Of a stretch of 9,538 nt of DNA, positions 1-5,307 are shown piece by piece. This DNA is from CAYNTC01 sp964432925. GTDB lineage: Bacteria; Planctomycetota; Phycisphaerae; Sedimentisphaerales; Anaerobacaceae. The DNA lies in NCBI GenBank assembly GCA_964432925.1, contig CAYSPM010000112.1:1-9538 (forward strand), given 5' to 3'. Position numbers and translations under genes: made by a program. Under the pieces are notes generated by a model that saw only the letters and a list, made by a program, of their open reading frames with translations, made no database searches and was not told where the DNA came from. How positions within the stretch are numbered: the stretch's first letter is position 1; each line of letters opens with the position of its first letter.

Positions 1-2275
1 GATGTACTCCGATGTGGTTATGGAAAAGGCGGCAGGAATAGAACCAAAGGAAGGTATAGGAATCCGTCAGCAGCTTGAGAAAGAAATGCAAAAAATAAAG
101 GACGATAAAGGTGTAAAATTTGATACCCAACTGGATGCTAATGACCTGAAGAAGTTGGTTCAAATCTTCAAAAAGAAGATCAAGCAGGTTCTTAAAAAGG
201 AATTTCCGGATGATCCTTACGAACAACTCTGGGGAGCTATTTCCGCTGTTTTTCGTTCTTGGAACGGTAAAAGAGCTATATCTTATCGCAGAATAGAGAT
301 TATTCCTGACGAATGGGGAACTGCAGTAAATATTCAGACGATGGTTTTCGGCAATATGGGTGAAAGCAGCGCTACAGGTGTGGCATTTACGCGTAATCCT
401 GCAACTGGTGAGAACAAATTCTACGGCGAGTTTCTTGTCAATGCCCAGGGAGAGGACGTCGTAGCTGGAATCAGAACTCCGCAGGCAATAAATAAGGTAT
501 CCAAGACCGATGCCTCAAAGCACCTACCATCATTAGAGGAGCTAATGCCCAAGCTTTACAAGCAGTTGGCTCAAATCCGTACAAAGTTAGAAAGACACTA
601 CCGTGACATGCAGGATGTGGAGTTTACTATCCAGGATGGTAAGTTGTTTATGCTTCAAACTCGTGTTGGCAAACGTAATGGTGCGGCTGCTGTCAGAATG
701 GCTGTGAATATGTGCGAGGAGAAGCTTATATCTAAGAAAGAGGCAATTTTAAGAGTAAAGCCTGAGCAGCTTGATGAGCTTTTACATCCGATGTTAGACC
801 CAAAGGCTGAGAAAAAGGCTGAGAAATTGGCTTCAGGACTACCAGCAGGACCAGGTGGAGGAATTGGACAGGTTGTTTTCACTGCTGATGATGCAGAACA
901 ATGGGCTACAAAAGGTAAAGATGTTATCCTGGTTAGGGATGAGACCAGTCCAGAAGATGTGCATGGTATGCGTGCAGCGAAGGCAATACTGACCGCTAAA
1001 GGTGGAATGACCAGTCATGCTGCGTTGGTTGCAAGAGGCTGGGGCAAGTGCTGTATTGTCGGTTGTGGCGATTTAAATGTTAATGCGGTGAAAAAGACTC
1101 TTTCAGCCAATGGTAAAATGCTGCGAGAAGGTGATTGGATTTCTCTTAATGGTACCAAAGGCATTGTTTACGAAGGACAGATTCCTTTGCTGCCTGTGGA
1201 TCCGGAGAAAAATGTATATTACAAGAAGCTTATGACCTGGGCGGACAAGGTGCGCAAATTAAGGATTCGTACAAATGCCGATAATCCACATGATGCAAAG
1301 ATGGCCAGAATTTTCGGTGCTGAGGGTATAGGTCTATGCAGGACAGAACACATGTTCTTTGGCCCGGATCGTATCTCAGCTATGCGTGAGATGATTTTAG
1401 CTGATGATGAAGCTGGCAGGAAAAAGGCACTGAAAAAATTGCTGCCGCTACAAAGAAAGGATTTCAAAGGGATATTTAAGGTTATGAATGGTCTTCCGGT
1501 TACTATTCGAACTCTGGATCCGCCGTTACATGAGTTTTTGCCGAATGACCAAGCAAGCCAAAAAGAGATGGCTAAACAAATGGGTGTTACTACTGAGACA
1601 ATCAAGGCAAAGGTTCAATCATTACATGAATTGAATCCTATGTTGGGTCACCGAGGCTGCCGGTTGGGTATAACATATCCGGAAATCACCGAGATGCAGG
1701 TTCAGGCAATAATTGAGGCGGCCTGCAATGTAGCGAAGCAGGGTATTAAGGTTCATCCTGAAATCATGATTCCTTTGGTGGGAACAAAAGCAGAACTAAC
1801 GAACCAGCGTGAACTAGCCGTAGCCACTGCGGAAAAAGTAATAAAGAAGACCGGCGTCCGCGTAAAGTATTTTGTCGGGACAATGATAGAAATTCCCAGG
1901 GCGGCATTAACGGCGAATGAAGTTGCAGAAGTTGCAGAGTTCTTCTCCTTCGGGACGAACGACTTAACACAGATGACATTTGGTTATAGTCGTGATGACG
2001 CGGGCAAGTTCCTGCCGGGTTACATTGCTGGAAAGATTCTGCCGGCTGACCCGTTCCAGACACTTGATCAAACAGGTGTTGGCCAATTAGTTGACCTTGG
2101 CATCAAACGCGGCAGAGCAACGCGTTCGAACCTAAAGGTTGGAATATGTGGTGAGCACGGTGGTGATCCGAAGTCTATTGAGTTCTGCCACAGGGTAGGG
2201 ATGAACTATGTGAGCTGTTCTCCGTATCGTGTGCCAATAGCAAGATTGGCGGCTGCGCAAGCAGCGGTCAGGTAA
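1..2275 (+). CDS. ppdK: Pyruvate, phosphate dikinase, C-terminal part (5' end outside window)
   Basis: PPDK interconverts pyruvate, ATP and phosphate with PEP, AMP and pyrophosphate in the cytoplasm. In anaerobes and many environmental bacteria it serves glycolysis or gluconeogenesis. The visible 757 residues begin inside the ATP-grasp domain, whose end shows GESSATGVAFTRNP (about 120-133) and QDVEFTIQDGKLFMLQTR (204-221). The swivelling phosphohistidine domain follows with GGMTSHAALVAR, catalytic His at about 339. The PEP/pyruvate TIM barrel has GAEGIGLCRTEHMFF (about 439-453) and GICGEHGGDP with the catalytic Cys at about 716. From memory these are His455 and Cys831 in the Clostridium symbiosum enzyme, so about 115 N-terminal residues lie outside the window and the full protein would be near the usual 870-880. 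The ATG at base 2 is an internal Met (MYSDVV is a conserved internal motif), not the start. The reading frame is intact to TAA at 2273-2275, and a terminator follows about 50 bases later. Confidence 0.97.
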   Translation, partial: MYSDVVMEKAAGIEPKEGIGIRQQLEKEMQKIKDDKGVKFDTQLDANDLKKLVQIFKKKIKQVLKKEFPDDPYEQLWGAISAVFRSWNGKRAISYRRIEIIPDEWGTAVNIQTMVFGNMGESSATGVAFTRNPATGENKFYGEFLVNAQGEDVVAGIRTPQAINKVSKTDASKHLPSLEELMPKLYKQLAQIRTKLERHYRDMQDVEFTIQDGKLFMLQTRVGKRNGAAAVRMAVNMCEEKLISKKEAILRVKPEQLDELLHPMLDPKAEKKAEKLASGLPAGPGGGIGQVVFTADDAEQWATKGKDVILVRDETSPEDVHGMRAAKAILTAKGGMTSHAALVARGWGKCCIVGCGDLNVNAVKKTLSANGKMLREGDWISLNGTKGIVYEGQIPLLPVDPEKNVYYKKLMTWADKVRKLRIRTNADNPHDAKMARIFGAEGIGLCRTEHMFFGPDRISAMREMILADDEAGRKKALKKLLPLQRKDFKGIFKVMNGLPVTIRTLDPPLHEFLPNDQASQKEMAKQMGVTTETIKAKVQSLHELNPMLGHRGCRLGITYPEITEMQVQAIIEAACNVAKQGIKVHPEIMIPLVGTKAELTNQRELAVATAEKVIKKTGVRVKYFVGTMIEIPRAALTANEVAEVAEFFSFGTNDLTQMTFGYSRDDAGKFLPGYIAGKILPADPFQTLDQTGVGQLVDLGIKRGRATRSNLKVGICGEHGGDPKSIEFCHRVGMNYVSCSPYRVPIARLAAAQAAVR

Positions 2276-2302
2276 TTGATGAATGATTATTGATAACTGA
2301 TT
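2275..2302. repeat. Tandem 14-bp repeat at the ppdK stop codon
   Basis: Two adjacent 14-base units, ATTGATGAATGATT (2275-2288) and ATTGATAACTGATT (2289-2302), differ at two positions. The first unit begins with the last base of the ppdK stop codon. With only two copies of low-complexity AT-rich sequence, replication slippage is enough to explain it. No function is evident. Confidence 0.5.
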
Positions 2303-2327
2303 ATTTACAGAGCATGAAGCGTGTTTT

Positions 2328-2356
2328 GTGAAGCGAAGCTCGCTTCACTTTTTTTT
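2328..2356 (+). terminator. Intrinsic terminator of ppdK
   Basis: GTGAAGCGA (2328-2336) pairs perfectly with TCGCTTCAC (2340-2348) around a three-base loop, or as an 8-bp stem with a five-base loop. Eight T residues follow directly (2349-2356). This is a textbook Rho-independent terminator on the plus strand, 53 bases after the ppdK stop. A second 8-bp inverted repeat, AGAGCATG (2309-2316) and CATGCTCT (2372-2379), encloses it and ends in four Ts. Confidence 0.9.
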
Positions 2357-2430
2357 CTGCGTAGCAATATCCATGCTCTTTTAAAGTCTTTAAGCTAAGA
2401 AGAAAGAACTTAATCAAAAAGAGGTGATAT

Positions 2431-2640
2431 ATGAATCCAGATGAAAATTGCGGAAAATGCAAATACTTCGTAAGTACCAATTCAAGTGAAAACACCGGCG
2501 AATGCCACAGATACGCTCCACGCCCAAGTCCTCATCCCAAGATGCAAATAGAAGGCAAGGATATCTGGGCAAACATCCAGTGGCCGAAAGTCGATTTAAA
2601 TGCTTGTTGCGGTGAATTTAAACCCGCACGACAGCCCTGA
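2431..2640 (+). CDS. Small cysteine-motif protein, function unknown
   Basis: This 69-residue protein is probably cytoplasmic, with no signal peptide or membrane segment. It carries CGKC near the N-terminus (Cys7, Cys10), GEC (Cys25), and a C-terminal CCGEF (Cys59, Cys60). The layout of CxxC, then GEC followed by RYAP, then WP and CGEF matches a widespread family of short hypothetical proteins I have seen in many bacteria. The cysteines suggest a bound zinc or iron-sulfur centre, but that is inference. The start is well supported: GAGGTGAT (2421-2428) is a good ribosome-binding site just upstream of ATG. The gene lies beyond the ppdK terminator, so it is probably transcribed separately, although I found no convincing promoter in 2357-2420. 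A weak inverted repeat, CCCTGA/TCAGGG (2635-2640/2650-2655), overlaps its stop codon but has no T run. The following 2641-2767 holds no gene that I can see. Confidence 0.8.
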   Translation: MNPDENCGKCKYFVSTNSSENTGECHRYAPRPSPHPKMQIEGKDIWANIQWPKVDLNACCGEFKPARQP

Positions 2641-2767
2641 GGGTCAAAATCAGGGAAATGAAAGGCCAAGTTCTACCAACCATAACAGCTAAAAACAACT
2701 ACACTTTTAGCGTGCAACCTAACTGGAGGAACAGAGACGGCCTTACAAAATTGTGCAAATCATCGTG

Positions 2768-2797
2768 TTGACAACTGCTAATGAAATCTCGTAAACT
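2768..2797 (+). promoter_or_regulatory. Probable sigma-70-type promoter of the tRNA-Gly gene
   Basis: A perfect -35 hexamer TTGACA (2768-2773) is followed after 18 bases by TAAACT (2792-2797), which matches four of six positions of TATAAT. Initiation near 2804 would leave a 5' leader of about 24 bases before the mature tRNA, a normal arrangement. The location directly upstream of an isolated tRNA supports the call. Confidence 0.6.
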
Positions 2798-2827
2798 GAC
2801 TCCTACTGAAATGCGACAGACTCTCCC

Positions 2828-2899
2828 GCGGGCGTAATTCAGTGGTAGAATGTCAGCTTCCCAAGCTGGACGTCGAGGGTTCGAATCCCTTCGCCCGCT
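2828..2899 (+). tRNA. tRNA-Gly, anticodon CCC
   Basis: The cloverleaf folds completely. The acceptor stem GCGGGCG (2828-2834) pairs with CGCCCGC (2892-2898). The D arm is ATTC/GAAT with GG in its loop. The anticodon stem TCAGC/GCTGG has one T-G wobble, and the loop TTCCCAA puts anticodon CCC at 2860-2862. The variable loop has five bases. The T arm GAGGG/CCCTT encloses TTCGAAT. The discriminator base is T2899. CCA is not encoded, so it must be added after transcription. The tRNA decodes GGG glycine codons, and its arms closely resemble E. coli glyU. No T-rich terminator follows directly. Confidence 0.97.
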
Positions 2900-2961
2900 T
2901 CTTTGACGTCCTAAAGTAAAATTCAGGACTCACGTAATTGGTGTCACGCCCCAGGTAATTC

Positions 2962-3828
2962 CTAATCGACTCTGATACCCTGTTGCTCGAGCCACTTCTT
3001 CAATTCGCCCATTTCACTGAAGATTTCGTTGTCATAATCTTCTTCAAGCTTCTGAATATTCTCAGCTAATTCCGGCTGCTCCTGTACAACATCGCTCAGC
3101 TTTTTCTCGAACTCTTCACTAACAGTGCTTAGATCGTCGAGGCTAAGCTGCAAACCTAAAATGCCCGCTAAACGTCTGGTCACAGCCTCGATGCACTTAG
3201 GATTATTGCCCTGCACATAGGCAGGAATCGTGGCAACAAGACTTACCATCTCCAAATTCTGTTGCTTGCTACCGGCTGTCAGCAAAGTGATGATACTGGC
3301 AGGCCCTTCGTAATTGGTAAAATTAAGTCCGTAACGTCGCAAAGTCTCTTTCAACTTCGCATCTGAAATGGAGCAGAACAACCTCGGCTCGCGCGTGTGT
3401 GGCACAAGACCTGCAACGCTGCCGATAAAGTATATAGTCTCTACACCGAACTCCCTGCACAGCAAAAAGATACAATCGACATATGCCTTCCACCGAAGAT
3501 TCGGCTCATTGCCCAAAAATAATATTAGATCATTTTGCTCATCTGCGAAAAATGTGTTTTGGGGAAACTCAAAGGACTCGATCAAACCCCCTTTTATGCG
3601 GGTGTGAGGCCGGAAAAGGGCTGTTACTTCCATCATGGCGGGAAAATTATAGATATAGAATCCCTCGGGGAATATCTCAGCAAATTTCTTCGCATCGAGC
3701 TTGTCGATGAGGCACCTTATGGTTCCTGTTGAGACGTCACCGCCATCCATCCAGCCGGAGAAACCCAGTAACAATCGAGGATTATGGAAATTCGGTCTTT
3801 CGTATATCTTCAACTTATCCGATGCCAT
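2962..3828 (-). CDS. PAC2 family protein (proteasome assembly chaperone 2-like fold)
   Basis: The product has 288 residues from the preferred start. The N-terminus LLLGFSGWMDGGDVSTGTI (about 19-37) is the signature opening of bacterial and archaeal PAC2 proteins. Further family-like segments are YNFPAMMEVT, LILFLGNEPN, IYFIGSVAGLVPHTREPR and the YEGPASIITLL stretch. The last 60 residues are acidic and rich in Glu and Leu, probably a helical or coiled-coil tail. PAC2 proteins in eukaryotes and archaea help assemble proteasome rings. In most bacteria, which lack a proteasome, their role is unknown. An in-frame TTG at 3849 would add seven residues but has no ribosome-binding site, whereas the ATG at 3828 has one. 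The gene converges on the tRNA, with 62 bases between them. I found only weak minus-strand promoter matches upstream (AGTCAA at 3896-3901, read as TTGACT, with a poor -10). Confidence 0.88.
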   Translation of the reverse strand: MASDKLKIYERPNFHNPRLLLGFSGWMDGGDVSTGTIRCLIDKLDAKKFAEIFPEGFYIYNFPAMMEVTALFRPHTRIKGGLIESFEFPQNTFFADEQNDLILFLGNEPNLRWKAYVDCIFLLCREFGVETIYFIGSVAGLVPHTREPRLFCSISDAKLKETLRRYGLNFTNYEGPASIITLLTAGSKQQNLEMVSLVATIPAYVQGNNPKCIEAVTRRLAGILGLQLSLDDLSTVSEEFEKKLSDVVQEQPELAENIQKLEEDYDNEIFSEMGELKKWLEQQGIRVD

Positions 3829-3830
3829 GA

Positions 3831-3840
3831 CTTTCCTTTC
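3831..3840 (-). promoter_or_regulatory. Ribosome-binding site that decides the PAC2 gene start
   Basis: Read on the minus strand this is GAAAGGAAAG, with the AGGA core five bases before the ATG at 3826-3828. The alternative upstream TTG start (3847-3849) has no purine-rich stretch before it, so the ATG is preferred. Confidence 0.65.
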
Positions 3841-3916
3841 TGTTGTCAAAGTTGCGCACTTTCTATATTGGCAAGTTAATACAGATAAATCAACCAGTCA
3901 AGGGTAAATGCGTATC

Positions 3917-4145
3917 TATACTGGCCCCCTGAAAGTGTAAGAAACCTAATAGGGTACGGATTATGAGCAAAGACGTGAAACGGGACTAACCTATAGGGTT
4001 GCTGGAATTACACGTCGGTAGATCGCAGACAGGTATCTCATAGATAACCAGTACATCGAAATTTACCGATAAACAGAGGTTGCAAATCGTATCGGATATA
4101 TTGTTCGGGAAAGTGTCTATAGCCGAGGTTTGTACCAACGTTTAG
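3917..4145 (+). mobile_element. Probable decayed end of an IS3-like insertion sequence with transposase OrfA remnant
   Basis: Most of the 313-base gap between the PAC2 gene and apbE lies here and has no intact gene. Two hints point the same way. First, 3917-3940 contains TATACTGGCCCCCTGAAAGT, which resembles from memory the CTGCCCCC-type terminal repeats of some IS3-family (IS407-group) elements. Second, 4044-4145 is an open stretch of 33 codons ending in TAG. It includes SKFTDKQRLQIV and GKVSIAEVC, spaced like the N-terminal helix-turn-helix of IS3-type OrfA proteins (FTxEQ...G.s.aevCr). An ATG at 3963 (MSKDVKRD) is in the same frame but is separated from the motif by two stops. Order and orientation fit a left IS end followed by orfA. 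The remnant stops at the apbE 3' end. Near-repeats AACCTAATAGGGT (3943-3955) and AACCTATAGGGTT (3988-4000) also occur here. No second end or target duplication is visible. Confidence 0.38.
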
Positions 4146-5212
4146 CCCCCAAGTTTACCTTGGGGGTTATACTTTATATATTTTGCAGCACCACTGGTTT
4201 CTAAGCGATTACCCTCCGGGCCTGTGGTTATTAAGATCGCTTCTGTCTCCGACAGTTCTTCGATCAAGGCAAGTCCTTTTTCTACTCCCATCACACCCAC
4301 TGCCGTCGCTAAGGCATCCGCGCTAATCGCGTCTTTAGAAATAATAGTCACGCTCACCAATTCATCACTGCTACATTCACCCTTTAGATTGATAATGTGG
4401 CTGTACTTCTTACCGTTTATAATCACAAACCGCCTGTAATCTCCGCTCGTGGCAACAGCTCCGCTATCGAGCTTTAATATTAGCATCGGCTTACCAAACC
4501 CCAAGTCACTTGTCGTATCGTTAGGATCCTGTAGGCCAACAAGCCAACTGTCTTTGCCCCTGGGTGGCCTGCCAAAGCATCGAATGTCACCACCAATATC
4601 AACCATCCCACCCAAAGCGCCACGATCCCTCATTGCCTCAACCGACCTGTCAATTGCATACCCTTTTGCAATTCCGCCTAAATCCAGCTTCATTCCTTCG
4701 GTCGCAAATCGCACAGTCGCCTCGTTGGCATCGAGCATCACTTTGTCCCAGCCAACTTTTGATCTAACCTCAGCAAGCTCAACATCGGTAGGAACAGAAT
4801 TCGCCTCGCCGGCCAAGCGCCACAAATCAACTAAAGGGCCTACCGTGACATCGAACGCACCACTGGTGAGCTTGCTGAAACCAAGCGCCTTTTGCAGAAC
4901 CTCAAATGTTGGCTCACTTACCTTAACTGGGCCTTCGTAGGCCGTCGCGTTTATGAAGTTCAACTCCGAGTCTTCCCTGTGGTAGCTCATCAAAGCCTCG
5001 ATTTGCCTTTGCTGCTCAAAGGCCGCCTCGATGCACTTATTTGCCGTTTTCCTGTCCGCCGCAACAGCTACAATCCGGGCGAAAGTCCCCATCACTATGT
5101 GTTTACCGCTATCGACCTGTGCGTACCGCTTTGCACTTACATAAAAGTACAAGGCCAGGCCTAAACAAACACAAGCGACTGTAATGGCAATCCAAGTCTT
5201 TTTTGCGTTCAT
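4142..5212 (-). CDS. apbE: FAD:protein FMN transferase (ApbE family), N-terminally membrane-anchored
   Basis: ApbE transfers FMN from FAD to a Thr or Ser of exported redox proteins such as Rnf and Nqr subunits and FMN-binding-domain proteins, on the outer face of the inner membrane. The 356 residues start with a hydrophobic segment (about 7-27) after MNAKK, giving an anchor or uncleaved signal. TVAC and ACVC are poor lipobox matches, so a lipoprotein is not assured. Family motifs in order are MGT (41-43), TSGAFDVTVGPLVDLW (116-131), DLGGIAKGYAID (177-188), GGDIR (207-211), SGDYRRF (256-262), His272, and ISADALATA with the metal-binding Asp299 and Thr303. All key residues look present. The ATG has AAGGG (plus-strand CCCTT, 5219-5223) six bases upstream. 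No flavinylation substrate is encoded in the window, so its target must lie elsewhere. A GC-rich hairpin occupies the last codons. Confidence 0.95.
   Translation of the reverse strand: MNAKKTWIAITVACVCLGLALYFYVSAKRYAQVDSGKHIVMGTFARIVAVAADRKTANKCIEAAFEQQRQIEALMSYHREDSELNFINATAYEGPVKVSEPTFEVLQKALGFSKLTSGAFDVTVGPLVDLWRLAGEANSVPTDVELAEVRSKVGWDKVMLDANEATVRFATEGMKLDLGGIAKGYAIDRSVEAMRDRGALGGMVDIGGDIRCFGRPPRGKDSWLVGLQDPNDTTSDLGFGKPMLILKLDSGAVATSGDYRRFVIINGKKYSHIINLKGECSSDELVSVTIISKDAISADALATAVGVMGVEKGLALIEELSETEAILITTGPEGNRLETSGAAKYIKYNPQGKLGG
4146..4166 (-). terminator. GC-rich hairpin inside the last apbE codons; possible transcript end
   Basis: CCCCCAAG and CTTGGGGG form a perfect 8-bp stem around a five-base loop, encoding part of the final residues NPQGKLGG and ending next to the stop codon. 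On the minus strand no T tract follows (CTAAACG), so it is not a classical intrinsic terminator. It may instead stabilise the 3' end of the mRNA. On the plus strand the downstream bases are T-rich but interrupted. Confidence 0.4.
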
Positions 5213-5248
5213 GGAAAACCCTTTTGCTGTAACTTTCCAAACACAATG

Positions 5249-5277
5249 ATTCTAATTTCTTTCCCGCTGATATTCAA
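5249..5277 (-). promoter_or_regulatory. Probable apbE promoter
   Basis: On the minus strand, TTGAAT (5272-5277) and TAGAAT (5249-5254) are separated by exactly 17 bases. They match the sigma-70 consensus at four and five of six positions. A start near 5242 would give a leader of about 30 bases containing the AAGGG ribosome-binding site. The -35 element coincides with that of the divergent promoter. Confidence 0.55.
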
Positions 5278-5301
5278 TAATCACCTTTCACACTGTATAA
5301 T
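5273..5301 (+). promoter_or_regulatory. Promoter of the radical SAM gene, giving a leaderless mRNA
   Basis: A perfect -10 hexamer TATAAT lies at 5296-5301. TTCAAT, a weak -35 with three of six matches, lies 17 bases upstream at 5273-5278. Transcription would start about seven bases after the -10, at or beside the GTG codon at 5308. No Shine-Dalgarno sequence precedes that codon, and an in-frame TAA at 5278-5280 excludes a longer protein except from a CTG at 5293. Confidence 0.6.
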
Positions 5302-5307
5302 ATCTGC

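Noticed and set aside
2688..2711. Inverted repeat GCTAAAA/TTTTAGC with a ten-base loop
   Set aside because: Weak AT-rich stem, no T tract and no neighbouring gene end; likely chance.
2908..2929. Inverted repeat GTCCT/AGGAC between the tRNA and the PAC2 gene, considered as a shared terminator
   Set aside because: Only five pairs before a mismatch and no T run on either strand.
4449..4940. 163-codon open frame on the plus strand opposite apbE
   Set aside because: It is antisense to a gene with every ApbE motif, has no ribosome-binding site, and its composition is that of a shadow frame.
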